64,000 nucleotides of DNA from Rugosimonospora acidiphila (lineage in GTDB: Bacteria > Actinomycetota > Actinomycetes > Mycobacteriales > Micromonosporaceae). Shown one piece after another: positions 34,159 to 43,541 of this stretch. The stretch covers positions 19,328 to 83,327 of the forward strand of contig NZ_BAABJQ010000037.1 in the NCBI RefSeq assembly GCF_039543385.1. The letters run 5' to 3'. Both the position numbers and the translations under genes were made by a program. The notes beneath the pieces are model-generated. The model worked only from the letters and a program-made list of their open reading frames with translations, was not told the origin of the DNA and did no database searches. Each line of letters starts with the position of its first letter. Position 1 is the first letter of the stretch.

Positions 34159-36372
34159 GTGCGCGAGGTGTTCCGGCCCGGCCGGATAGGGCCGCTGTCG
34201 CTGCCGCACCGCATCGTGATGGGTGCCATGCACCTTGGCCTGGAGAGCCTGGACGACGGCGGCCGCGCGCTGTCGGCGTTCTACGTCGAGCGGGTACGCG
34301 GCGGCGCCGGGCTCATCGTCACCGGGGGCGCCGCCGTGAGCCGGGTCGGAGCCGGCGGCGCGCACTACGGCGTGCTCGACGATCCCGCGTTCCGGGACCG
34401 GCTGCGGCGGGTCACCGGCGATGTGCACGCCGCTGGCGGCCTGATCGCGCTGCAGCTGTTCCACGCCGGCCGGTACGCCTCGCCCAAGGCGTTCGGGCTC
34501 CAGCCCGTCGCGCCGTCCGCCGTGTTCAGCCGGGTATCGGGGGCCGAGCCCGCCGAGCTGAGCGGCGCCGACATCGAGGCGACCCTGGAGGACTTCGGGC
34601 GGGCCGGCGGGTACGCCAGCCAGCTCGGCTTCGACGCCGTGGAAATCATGGGCTCGGAGGGGTACCTCGTCGACCAGTTCCTCTCGCCGTTCACCAATCG
34701 GCGGGACGACGACTGGGGCGGTGACCCGCAGCGCCGGGCACGGTTCGGGGTCGAGGCGCTGCGCCGGGTCCGGGACGCGGCCGGCTCCTCGTTCCCGGTG
34801 ATCGTGCGCTTCTCCGGCGCCGACCTGATGGACGGCGGCACCAGCCAGCCGGACGTGCTCGGCTTCGCCAAGTTGCTGGCGCAGGCCGGAGCCGACGCAC
34901 TCAATATCGGCATCGGCTGGCACGAGTCCCCGGTGCCGACGGTGCAGACCCTGGTCCCGCCGGGCACCTGGGCCCCAGTCGCCGCCGCGGTCAAGCAGGC
35001 GGTCGGCGACCTGCCGGTCATCGCCAGCAACCGCATCAACCGGCTGGAGTCGGCCGAGCCGGTCATCGCCTCCGGGCAGGCGGACTACGTCTCCATGGCG
35101 CGGCCGTTCCTGGCCGACCCGGAGCTGATGAGCAAGGCCCGGGCCGGCGAGCGGATCAACCTGTGCATCGCCTGCAACCAGGCGTGCATCGACCGTTCGC
35201 TGTCGGACGAGCACGTCTCCTGCATGGTCAACCCGCGCGCCGCGCACGAGCTGGAGTTCCCGCGGGTGCGCCCGGCGGCGGAGCTTCCGGCCCGCCAGCG
35301 CACGGCGACACCCACGACCACGACCACGACCCCGGCCGATCCGGAGTCGGTGGCGGCGGAGTCCGCGGTGGCGGAAGCTGTGCTAGCTGGGTCTGCGGTG
35401 GCGGGGTCCGCGGTGGCTGGCTCCGCGGTGGCTGGGTCTGCGGTGGCTGGCTCTGTGGTGGCGGGCCGGTGGGGCGGGGCGTCGCGGGTGGCCGTGATCG
35501 GCGGCGGGCCGGCGGGTCTGGCCGCGGCCCGGCAACTGGCCGCCGACGGCCACCGGGTGGACCTCTACGAGGCGTCCGGCGCCCTGGGCGGCCAGTTCAA
35601 CCTCGCCTGCCGGGTCCCCGGCAAGGCCGACTACGCGTCCACAGTGGACTATTTCGCGACCGAACTGGCCCGGCTCGGCGTCCAGATCCGGCTCGGTCGG
35701 GCAATCACCGTCGACGACCTGGACCTGCTGCGCTCCTACGACCGGCTGGTCGTGGCCACCGGGGTACGGCCCCGGCGGGTGGACATCCCCGGCGCCGACC
35801 TGCCGCACGTCGTCCCGTACCCGGCTGCGTTCGCCGACGGCGCGCTCGGGCAGCGGGTCGCCATCATCGGCGGCGGTGGCATCGCCGTGGACCTCGCACA
35901 CCTGGCCAGCCACGGCAGCGCCGCGATGGCCCCGGCCGTGCGGTTCCTCCGCGAGCACGGCGTCGAGCCGGGCCCGGTACCGGTGACCGGCCGGCGTGAC
36001 GTCACCATCCTGCAGCGCGGCGAGCGCCTCGGCGTCACGATCGGCAAGTCCACCCGCTGGGCCGTGCTCGCCACGCTGCGCCGCCAGGGCGTGCGGGTGC
36101 TTCCCCGGCTGACCTACCGGCGCATCACGGCCGAGGGCGTGCACGTCGTGGACGCCGACGGCACCGAGCACCTGGTGCCCGCCGACACCGTCGTCATCGC
36201 GGCCGGACAGGAGCGCGACACGACAGTCAGCGACCTGATACGCCTCGCCGGCATCGACCACCAGGTCATCGGCGGCGCCCGCCAGTCGGCGGGACTGGAC
36301 GCGGTGCTGGCGTTCGCCGATGGGCTGCGGGTGGCCACCCCACCAGTTCCGGAGCGCGAGAGCGTCCACTAG
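34159..36372 (+). CDS. Old-Yellow/2,4-dienoyl-CoA reductase-type FMN/Fe-S/FAD oxidoreductase
   Basis: The 737-residue protein has the FadH layout: an FMN TIM barrel (residues 1-330, with GYLVDQFLSPFTNRRDDDWG), four cluster cysteines C336, C339, C343 and C355 for a [4Fe-4S], then FAD (VAVIGGGPAGLAAARQL) and NAD(P)H (VAIIGGGGIAVDLAHLA) domains. It should reduce dienoyl-CoA intermediates, here probably the cyclohexadiene ring. Unusually, the linker between the cluster and FAD domain (about 405-435) is expanded by a VAGSA repeat encoded by 15-bp units. GTG start four bases after the SDR stop; last gene of the operon. Confidence 0.88.
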   Translation: MREVFRPGRIGPLSLPHRIVMGAMHLGLESLDDGGRALSAFYVERVRGGAGLIVTGGAAVSRVGAGGAHYGVLDDPAFRDRLRRVTGDVHAAGGLIALQLFHAGRYASPKAFGLQPVAPSAVFSRVSGAEPAELSGADIEATLEDFGRAGGYASQLGFDAVEIMGSEGYLVDQFLSPFTNRRDDDWGGDPQRRARFGVEALRRVRDAAGSSFPVIVRFSGADLMDGGTSQPDVLGFAKLLAQAGADALNIGIGWHESPVPTVQTLVPPGTWAPVAAAVKQAVGDLPVIASNRINRLESAEPVIASGQADYVSMARPFLADPELMSKARAGERINLCIACNQACIDRSLSDEHVSCMVNPRAAHELEFPRVRPAAELPARQRTATPTTTTTTPADPESVAAESAVAEAVLAGSAVAGSAVAGSAVAGSAVAGSVVAGRWGGASRVAVIGGGPAGLAAARQLAADGHRVDLYEASGALGGQFNLACRVPGKADYASTVDYFATELARLGVQIRLGRAITVDDLDLLRSYDRLVVATGVRPRRVDIPGADLPHVVPYPAAFADGALGQRVAIIGGGGIAVDLAHLASHGSAAMAPAVRFLREHGVEPGPVPVTGRRDVTILQRGERLGVTIGKSTRWAVLATLRRQGVRVLPRLTYRRITAEGVHVVDADGTEHLVPADTVVIAAGQERDTTVSDLIRLAGIDHQVIGGARQSAGLDAVLAFADGLRVATPPVPERESVH

Positions 36373-36508
36373 GACCATTCGCGTTCACCCGGGTAGGAGA
36401 CGCGTTCGGCGAAGGACACGTCGCGGCCATCCCACCCCGGTTGGTCTGACCCACGCCTGCCGTGCCGAATGCGCCGGCAGGCGACGCGTAGGGGAGGCGC
36501 GCGGACGG

Positions 36509-37135
36509 CTACTTCGCCAGCATCCGGCCGACCGTCGTCGCGACCGCGGGCTTGGTCAGGCTTGCCAGCTTCCCCACGTTTCCCAACTGTCCCATCCGGC
36601 CCACCAGCCCGCGCATCACCGGAGCGGGCTTCTGCTGCTCGCCGGCCAGCGCGCTGATGGCGATGAGCGCCCCGGTTAACGCCGGCACGCCCCACTGCAT
36701 CACCCGCTGCTGGCGCTGAACGGCGCGGACCTCGTCCGGGGTGTCCTCCGCCGCCCGGGTCGGGCCGTCCACCGGTACCCTGCCGGCCTTGCCCAGCCTC
36801 GCGCCGAGCACCCCGGCGTACGCGGTGGCGCCCAGCGCCGCGAGGGTCAGGCCGGTCTTGGCGGCACTCATTCCGGCCACGCCCCGCTGGGCCGCCACCC
36901 GGTGCCGTTCGGTGGCCAGCAGGGCGGACGCGCCCAGCAGATGGGTGCCGATCGCCGCGAGGTTGACCGGGGCCCACCGCCGCCAGCCCGCCGCCGACAG
37001 CCTCAGCCGTTCGTCCCGCCTGCCCACCCCCGACGCGGCCCCGTTGAGCCCGACCGCGCCCATCAGTGAACCGCCGAACCACGCCGCCAGCCCGGCGTCG
37101 TGCATCGAGCGCAGCATCGTGTTGCGTTGCCCCAT
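36509..37135 (-). CDS. Actinobacterial membrane protein of unknown function
   Basis: The 208-residue protein has about four hydrophobic segments (AAWFGGSLMGAVGLNGAA, VNLAAIGTHLLGASALLA, KTGLTLAALGATAYAGVLGA and WGVPALTGALIAISALAG) and a positively charged C-terminal tail. It resembles hypothetical membrane proteins widespread in actinomycetes; I do not recognise a named family. ATG 37135 has GGGAGCGGGAC upstream. It is transcribed alone, convergent with the CHC-type operon. Confidence 0.65.
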   Translation of the reverse strand: MGQRNTMLRSMHDAGLAAWFGGSLMGAVGLNGAASGVGRRDERLRLSAAGWRRWAPVNLAAIGTHLLGASALLATERHRVAAQRGVAGMSAAKTGLTLAALGATAYAGVLGARLGKAGRVPVDGPTRAAEDTPDEVRAVQRQQRVMQWGVPALTGALIAISALAGEQQKPAPVMRGLVGRMGQLGNVGKLASLTKPAVATTVGRMLAK

Positions 37136-37403
37136 GTCCCGCTCCCGTCTCGCCATCCGTCGCCGGTGCCGCTTCGCCGGCACCCCTTCACCGGCACCCG
37201 GCCGCGTCCTCCCGGCGATCCTCCGTCGCGGAGGGCCCCTCCGCCCCGGTGCCCGGGTGCCGCCGAGCGCCGCCCCAGTGCCGCGGCGGACCCGAAGGCG
37301 GCCCCGCCGGCGGGCCCGGAGGCGGACCCCGCGACCGTGCCATACCCGGAGGAGGCGGTCCTATTCGTGGGCGGCACCGGCCCCATAAATATCGATGACT
37401 CGC

Positions 37404-37409
37404 TATGAT
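37404..37409 (+). promoter_or_regulatory. -10 box for a leaderless message
   Basis: TATGAT in an unusually AT-rich stretch lies eight bases before the GTG start at 37418, so the transcript probably begins at or next to the start codon. No good -35 box is seen. Confidence 0.45.
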
Positions 37410-37417
37410 TTGGGCTT

Positions 37418-39295
37418 GTGTCCGGTTCGGAAACCGAGCGGCGGCGCGACGCGCTGATCGTCGCCGGTACCCTCGCGCTCACGGTGGTCCTCTATGCCGG
37501 CGTGTTCTCCGCCGGCTTCCTGGAGTTCGACGACCCGGACAACGTGCTGGACAACTACTCGATCAGGGCCTTCACCTGGTCGAACCTCGAACACTTCTGG
37601 ACCACCCCGCTGCAGTACATGTACACCCCGCTGGTGTCGCTCTCGTACGCCGTGGACTACCACCTCGGCGGGCTGCACCCGGCGGTGTACCACCTGACCA
37701 ACCTCGCCCTGCACCTGGTCAACGTCGTGCTGGTGTACCGGCTGTGCCGGGCGCTGACGCGCAAGGCGTTCATCGCCCACTTCGTGACCATCGCGTTCGC
37801 CATCCACCCGTCCAATGTGGACACCGTGTCGTGGGTCTCTACCCGCAGCACCCTGATGGCGACGGCGTTCAGCCTCGGCACCCTGCTGGCCTACATCCGG
37901 TACCTGCGCCGCGGCCGCTGGGGCTACCTCGCGCTGGCCGTGCCGCTGTTCGGGTTGGCGGTGCTGTCCAAGTCCACCGCCGTCGCGCTGGCGGCGTTCC
38001 TGCCGGTGCTGGATTACTGCCGGGGCCGCGGGTTCAGCCTGCGGGCCGTGCTGGACAAGCTGCCGTTCGGCGCAGTGGCGCTGGCCGGCGGTCTGCTCAC
38101 CCTGCACTTCCGGGTGGACACCGGCGCGCTCTATCACTACACGCTCCTCGACCGGTTCTTTCTCGTCTGCTCCGCGCTGGCCTGGTACGTCATCCGGCTG
38201 GTCGTCCCGTTCCCGCTCGCCTTCGCCTACGCCTATCCGGCCAAGACCGGTGCGTTCCTGCCGTGGTACGTGTACCTTGCGCCGCTGCTGCTGGCGCTGG
38301 TGGTTGTCCTGTTGTACCGGGCACCCGTCTCCAGGCGGCTGGTGCTGCTCGGGCTGTCCTTCTTCGCCCTCAACGTCGTGCTGACCCAGACCGCGCTGCT
38401 CGAAGACAACTACGCGTCCAACCGGTACGTGTACCTGCCCTACGTCGGGTTGCTGCTCATCGCCGCCGAACTGATCAGGGGCCTGGTCGAGGCGACGCGG
38501 GGCTGGCGGGCCCGGCTGTTCGCCGTCTGGCCGGCGCTGCTCGTCGTGGTCGGGGTCCTGTTCGTGGTGCTCACCGTCGCCCGCGGCATGCTGTGGACGC
38601 AACCGGTACGCGTGCTGGACGACTCCATCCGGCACCAGCCGGCCGTGCCGTTCGTCTACAACAGCCGCGGCATGACCGAGTACCAGAGCGGCGACTACGT
38701 CGCGGCGCGGCGCGACTTCGCCAAGACGCTCGCGCTGGACCCCACCTTCACCCTTGGCTACTACTATCTCGGCGTCATCGAAAACCTCAACGGTGACAAC
38801 GACGCGGCCGTCGCCGACTTCGACCGCGCCATCTCGTTGTCGTCCGATTTCGCCGCGGCGTACGACGCGCGCGGCAAGGCCGAGTTGGCGATGGCGCGTT
38901 ACGACGACGCGCTGACCGACCTGAACCGGGCGGTATCGCTGGACGGCTACCTCGTCGACGCCTACCTCAACCGGGGCCGGGTGCGCGCGGCGCTGCACAG
39001 CTACCCCGCGGCCATCGCCGACTTCCGGGTGGCGGCGGAGCTCGATCCGGACTACCCGGACACCTACAACGACCTCGGCACGGCGCTGCTGGACAGCGGC
39101 GATCCGCGTTCGGCTGTCGGCGACTTCGACGAGGCCATCCGGCGTGATCCCCAGTACGGCGAGGCGTACTTCAACCGGGGCAACGCTGAGCAGCGGATGG
39201 GTGACGCCGCCGCGGCGTGCGCGGACTGGCGCACCTCGGCAACGTATGGCTACCAGGACGCCACGCAGCGCGTTCAGGAGAATTGCCGATCCTGA
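37418..39295 (+). CDS. TMTC-like polytopic membrane protein with C-terminal TPR repeats
   Basis: The 625-residue protein has about ten membrane helices in residues 10-400 and at least five TPR units after residue 410 (for example GYYYLGVIENLNGDNDAAVA and NRGRVRAALHSYPAAIADF). The first extracytoplasmic loop begins EFDDPDNVLDN, with the DD typical of GT-C glycosyltransferases. HPSNVDTVSWVSTRST matches the HP-V-VAW motif of the TMTC/ArnT-like group. Eukaryotic TMTC proteins are O-mannosyltransferases; a bacterial role in protein or glycan modification is likely but unproven. The GTG start appears nearly leaderless (TATGAT at 37404). It precedes the repeat-rich surface protein, a possible substrate. 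Confidence 0.75.
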   Translation: MSGSETERRRDALIVAGTLALTVVLYAGVFSAGFLEFDDPDNVLDNYSIRAFTWSNLEHFWTTPLQYMYTPLVSLSYAVDYHLGGLHPAVYHLTNLALHLVNVVLVYRLCRALTRKAFIAHFVTIAFAIHPSNVDTVSWVSTRSTLMATAFSLGTLLAYIRYLRRGRWGYLALAVPLFGLAVLSKSTAVALAAFLPVLDYCRGRGFSLRAVLDKLPFGAVALAGGLLTLHFRVDTGALYHYTLLDRFFLVCSALAWYVIRLVVPFPLAFAYAYPAKTGAFLPWYVYLAPLLLALVVVLLYRAPVSRRLVLLGLSFFALNVVLTQTALLEDNYASNRYVYLPYVGLLLIAAELIRGLVEATRGWRARLFAVWPALLVVVGVLFVVLTVARGMLWTQPVRVLDDSIRHQPAVPFVYNSRGMTEYQSGDYVAARRDFAKTLALDPTFTLGYYYLGVIENLNGDNDAAVADFDRAISLSSDFAAAYDARGKAELAMARYDDALTDLNRAVSLDGYLVDAYLNRGRVRAALHSYPAAIADFRVAAELDPDYPDTYNDLGTALLDSGDPRSAVGDFDEAIRRDPQYGEAYFNRGNAEQRMGDAAAACADWRTSATYGYQDATQRVQENCRS

Positions 39296-39538
39296 GGGAG
39301 CGTGCCAACGCCGGCTCGTCATCACACCGCCACGGCCCGTGAGAGTCCGAGCGTACCGGCGGGATGGCGGATGGTTGGCCCACCCGCGAAACCGGACAAC
39401 ATAGCGGTATCGGAGTATGGACACCCACCTACCCGCTCCCGGGATTTGGTGGGGGATGCGAGACTGCTCCGGGCGGTGTCACCGGGAGCGGTTTCCACCA
39501 CCCGATTCCGGAACGGGGCACACGATGACGGCGGTTGG

Positions 39539-42244
39539 ATGACCTACGACGACGGGCAAGGCGCTTCGGGCCGGCTCGCGGCAGACGACGAGTACGGAGC
39601 GCTGCCAGAGGGGTACGCTGCGCGGCGGTACGAGCCGCAGGTGCCGGACGGACGCGGCGACCAGAGCGCGCCCGAGCCTCAATGGGGAGACATGGTGCGG
39701 CCAGTCCCGCCGGCACCCAACGGCTTCGCCGCCCCCGCCGGTTTTGACGGCACCGCCGGTTTCGACGGGCCAGCCGGTTTTGACGGCACAGCCGGTTTTG
39801 GCGGGCCAGCCGGTTTTGGCGGGACGGCCGGTTTTGACGGGCCGGCCGACTCTGGCGGGACAGCGGGTTTCGCCGGTCCAGCCGGGTTTGACGGGGCAGC
39901 CGGGTTTGGCGGCACAGCGGGTTTCGCGGGTCCGGCCGGCTTTGACGGAACTGGTGGCTTTGAGGGCCAGGCCGGCTTTGAGGGCCCGGGCGGCTTTGAG
40001 GCCCAGGGCGGTTTTGACGGAACTGGCGGTTCCGGCGGCCGGGGTGGCTCCGCGGGCTCGGAATTCGCGGGCTCGGAATTCGCGGGCTCGGAATTCGCGG
40101 GCTCGCGCTTCGCGGGTCCCGGCTTCGCGGCGCCGGGCGGTTCCGGGGCGGACGAGGGCGACTACGACTACTGGCCGGCCATGGACGCCGAGGCCCCGGC
40201 GACGGGGGAGTGGCCCTCGGCCGGTTCCGCGTCGGGTGCCGCCACGCGGACCGTAGAGCCGGCCCCGGCCAACAGCGCCTCCCCGGCCGGTCCGAACGGT
40301 GGCACGCCGAACGGCATCGCACCGAACGGGATCGAATCGAACGGTGGCACGCTGGCCGGGTTCGCACCGAACGGTGGCACGCTGGACGGCACCGCACCAG
40401 CCGGAACCGCACCGGGCGGCGTCACGATGGATCCAGGCGCCGCCAAGCCGGGGCGTCCCGGTGGCGTACACGCGCCGCTGCCCGCGGGGGAGAGCGCGTA
40501 CGTCGACTGGATCAAAGGACTGGGTACCGAGGACGCCGCCGAGGAGCAGTGGGCGACCGCCGTCGTTGACGATGACCTCGAGGACGACGACCTCGAGAAC
40601 GGCGGGTACGCCGAGGGCGGCGGGTACGCCGAGAACGGCGGTGACGGCGCCGAGAACGGCGACTGGCGCGATGCCGGCCCGGCGGCGCACGACGAGCCCG
40701 GACGGGGCGCGCCGTCCGAGCCCGACGAGGAGAACTGGTTCGAGCCCAAGCAGCAGCGGCCGGAAGACGAGGATCGCGGGTACCCGGTCGCGGGTAACCC
40801 GTCCTCGACAGACCTGCCCACGGGGGTGCTGACCGCCGTGCCGCCGGCCGGGACGGGTGCCGGTGCGCAGTCCGGTGCCGGGGCCGGTGCCGGTCCCGGT
40901 GCCCTTGACGAGGAGGAGAACTGGTTCGAGCCCAAGCAGCGGCCGGAGGACTGGCCGCGCCCGGCGATGGGCGCTCCGACCGGTCCGGCTCCCCGGTACG
41001 CGCTGGGCACGAGCTGGCCCCGTTCGGCCGCGGAGCTGGACTACGTGACCCCGGACCAGGCGACGCCCGGCGGCGCGCTTCCCGACTACGACACGTCCGG
41101 CTACGGCATCCCCGGCTTCGGCCCCGGCGGCGAGCCGGCCGCTGGCGAGCCGGCCGGCTTCAACCAGTCCAACGGCTTCAACCAGTCCAACGGCTTCAAC
41201 CAGTCCAACGGCTTCAACCAGTCCAACGGCTTCAACCAGCCCAACGGATACGACCAGCCTAACGATCTCGAGCGGCCCAACGGCTTCGACCAGCCCAACG
41301 GCTTCGACCAGCCCAACGATCTCGACCAGACCTCCCGCTTTCACCGGCCTCCGGATTTCGATCAGCCCGACGGATACGACCGGCCCGACGGATACGACCG
41401 GCCCGACGGATACGACCGGCCCGACGGGTACGACCGGCCCGACGGGTACGACCAGCCCGACGGGTTCGACCGGCCCGGCCTCAACGGTGCGGGCTACGAC
41501 GGTGCGGGCTACGACGGTGCGGGCTACGACCGCCCGGGCCATGACGGCTCGGGCCATAACGGCGCGGGCTACGACGACGGCCGCGACGATGGCGGCTACG
41601 ACACCCCCGGCTACCGGTCGTCCGGCTACGACCGCCCGGCCTACGACGGCGCCGGCTACCGGGTCGCGGGCTACCCCGGCCGGGAGGACTTCGGGGGCGA
41701 CGGCACCGGGGGCAGGCCCGGCAGCGACGACGACACGACCATGCTCTCGCTGGACGGGCAGGACGGCTCGGGCCGGCGCAAGCGTGGCTCGTACGTGCCG
41801 CACGTCATCGTGGCCGCGGTCCTGGTCGCCGTGATGGTCACCATCGTCACGCTCGCCGTGCGCGGCGGCGGCGGGGACGGGGGCGGCCCGACCCAACCGG
41901 CCAGCGGGACGGTGCCCCAGGACACCGGCACCCCCGCGCCGGCGCTGCCGATCGGCGACTCGCCGACCGCATCCCCGTCGCTGATCACCTCGCCGACCGC
42001 CTCGCCGACCCCATCCGCCTCGCCGACGCACAAACGGGTCGTACCCACCAGGACGACCGCAAAGCCGACGCCGGCCCGCACGCCGACCCCATCCCCCAGG
42101 CGCACCACCCCACCTCCGACGCAGCCCACGCCGCACCCCACGACGAAATCGCCCACGCCGCACCCCACGACGAAGTCGCCCTCGCCCCCGCCTCCGCCGC
42201 CGCCGACCTCGCCGTCGTCGTCGCCGCCGGATTCGGGGGAGTAG
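39539..42244 (+). CDS. Repeat-rich single-pass membrane protein with disordered cytoplasmic region
   Basis: This 901-residue protein has no recognisable enzyme domain. Residues about 60-180 repeat FDGTAG/FGGPAG-type heptads, then SEFAG x3, two acidic ENWFEPKQ modules, GFNQSN/GFDQPN hexads (about 540-600), GYDRPD hexads (about 615-645) and GYDGA pentads. One membrane helix (VIVAAVLVAVMVTIVTLAV, about 755-775) is followed by a Pro/Thr/Ser tail of about 115 residues that should be outside the cell. It is mostly intrinsically disordered. ATG 39539 overlaps the stop of a five-codon frame (ATG 39524) as ATGA. The repeats are encoded by near-identical DNA units, implying recent expansion. Confidence 0.75.
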   Translation: MTYDDGQGASGRLAADDEYGALPEGYAARRYEPQVPDGRGDQSAPEPQWGDMVRPVPPAPNGFAAPAGFDGTAGFDGPAGFDGTAGFGGPAGFGGTAGFDGPADSGGTAGFAGPAGFDGAAGFGGTAGFAGPAGFDGTGGFEGQAGFEGPGGFEAQGGFDGTGGSGGRGGSAGSEFAGSEFAGSEFAGSRFAGPGFAAPGGSGADEGDYDYWPAMDAEAPATGEWPSAGSASGAATRTVEPAPANSASPAGPNGGTPNGIAPNGIESNGGTLAGFAPNGGTLDGTAPAGTAPGGVTMDPGAAKPGRPGGVHAPLPAGESAYVDWIKGLGTEDAAEEQWATAVVDDDLEDDDLENGGYAEGGGYAENGGDGAENGDWRDAGPAAHDEPGRGAPSEPDEENWFEPKQQRPEDEDRGYPVAGNPSSTDLPTGVLTAVPPAGTGAGAQSGAGAGAGPGALDEEENWFEPKQRPEDWPRPAMGAPTGPAPRYALGTSWPRSAAELDYVTPDQATPGGALPDYDTSGYGIPGFGPGGEPAAGEPAGFNQSNGFNQSNGFNQSNGFNQSNGFNQPNGYDQPNDLERPNGFDQPNGFDQPNDLDQTSRFHRPPDFDQPDGYDRPDGYDRPDGYDRPDGYDRPDGYDQPDGFDRPGLNGAGYDGAGYDGAGYDRPGHDGSGHNGAGYDDGRDDGGYDTPGYRSSGYDRPAYDGAGYRVAGYPGREDFGGDGTGGRPGSDDDTTMLSLDGQDGSGRRKRGSYVPHVIVAAVLVAVMVTIVTLAVRGGGGDGGGPTQPASGTVPQDTGTPAPALPIGDSPTASPSLITSPTASPTPSASPTHKRVVPTRTTAKPTPARTPTPSPRRTTPPPTQPTPHPTTKSPTPHPTTKSPSPPPPPPPTSPSSSPPDSGE

Positions 42245-42343
42245 ACGCCGGAGGCGATCCCGCTGCGCGGGCCGGGTGCTGGCGTGGCCGGCGTCCGGCC
42301 CGGCGTGTCATAGTTCGATCCACCACGCGAGGAGGGAGTCGCC

Positions 42344-43534
42344 GTGTCGGCTGGCGAGGCGGTAGGGGCGGCTCCGGCCAGGCGGTCGCTGCGGCCGGTG
42401 CTGTTCGGTGCGGCCGTCTGCGTGATCCTGGCGCTGCTGTTCGGCGTGCCGTGGTGGTCGCTGGTCGCGGCCGGCGCGGGCTGGCCGGGCTGGGTCTTTC
42501 CCGCCGGTACCGTGCTGTTCGTGGCCGGGCTCGTCGCGTTCCCGGTGCTGATGTATCTCGGGCATGGCAGGCGCGCCTTGGACTGGGCCGCGCGTGCCGG
42601 CGACACCCTGCTCGGCGTCGTGTGGGTGCTGTTCACCTGGGCGCTGCTCGGCGACGTGCTGCGGGGCGCGCTGGCGCTGGGCGGCGTCGCGGACCCGGTG
42701 CGGTCCAGGATCGTGGCCGCCGCCACCCTCGCCGTGTCGGTGGTGCTGGTGCTCTGGGGGTACGTCGAGGCGATGCGGGTGCCCCGGGTCAGGCGGGTGG
42801 AGGTCACCCTGCCCCGGCTCGGGGCGGGCCTGGACGGCCTGCGGGTGGTCCTGCTCACCGACACCCATTACGGCCCGATCGATCGGGCTCGATGGTCGGC
42901 GCGGGTCGTCGAGGCGGTCAACCGGCTCGACGCCGACATCGCGTGCCACACCGGCGACATCGCGGACGGGACCGTGTCCCGGCGGCGGGAGCAGGCCGCA
43001 CCGCTGGGCGACGTGCGCGCCCGGCTGGCCCGCACGTACGTCACCGGCAACCACGAGTACTTCGGCGAGGCACAGGGGTGGCTCGACCACATGCGGGTAC
43101 TCGGCTGGGAGCCGCTGCACAACCGGCACATCGTCGTGGAGCGCGACGGCTCCAAGCTGGTGATCGCCGGCGTCGACGACCGGACCGCCGGATCGTCGGG
43201 CAGCCCGGGGCACCGCGCCGACCACGCCGTCGCGCTCGCCGGGGCCGACCCGGACCTGCCCGTGCTGCTGCTGGCCCACCAGCCGCAGCAGATTGGGCAG
43301 GCGGTCGAGCACGGCGTCGACCTCCAACTGTCCGGGCACACTCACGGCGGCCAGATCTGGCCGTTCCACCTGCTGGTGCGCCTGGACCAGCCGAGCGTGC
43401 AGGGGCTGCGCCGGTACGGCGAGCGGACCCAGCTGTACACGAGCCGGGGCACCGGTTTCTGGGGCCCGCCGCTGCGGGTCTTCGCGCCCAGCGAGATCAC
43501 CCTCCTCACGCTGCGGTCGGCGGGCGGCCGGTAG
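42344..43534 (+). CDS. Membrane metallophosphoesterase
   Basis: The 396-residue protein has four N-terminal membrane helices (residues 15-145) followed by a calcineurin-like phosphoesterase domain with all metal motifs: LTDTHYG (D-x-H), HTGDIAD (GD), TGNHEYFG (GNHE), LLLAHQP and LSGHTHGGQ. Relatives hydrolyse phosphodiesters or UDP-type substrates at the membrane; the substrate here is unknown. GTG 42344 stands behind GGAGGGAG. It follows the repeat protein by about 100 bp and converges with the second LtrA gene at a 7-bp gap. Confidence 0.88.
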   Translation: MSAGEAVGAAPARRSLRPVLFGAAVCVILALLFGVPWWSLVAAGAGWPGWVFPAGTVLFVAGLVAFPVLMYLGHGRRALDWAARAGDTLLGVVWVLFTWALLGDVLRGALALGGVADPVRSRIVAAATLAVSVVLVLWGYVEAMRVPRVRRVEVTLPRLGAGLDGLRVVLLTDTHYGPIDRARWSARVVEAVNRLDADIACHTGDIADGTVSRRREQAAPLGDVRARLARTYVTGNHEYFGEAQGWLDHMRVLGWEPLHNRHIVVERDGSKLVIAGVDDRTAGSSGSPGHRADHAVALAGADPDLPVLLLAHQPQQIGQAVEHGVDLQLSGHTHGGQIWPFHLLVRLDQPSVQGLRRYGERTQLYTSRGTGFWGPPLRVFAPSEITLLTLRSAGGR

Positions 43535-43541
43535 CCGCCGG

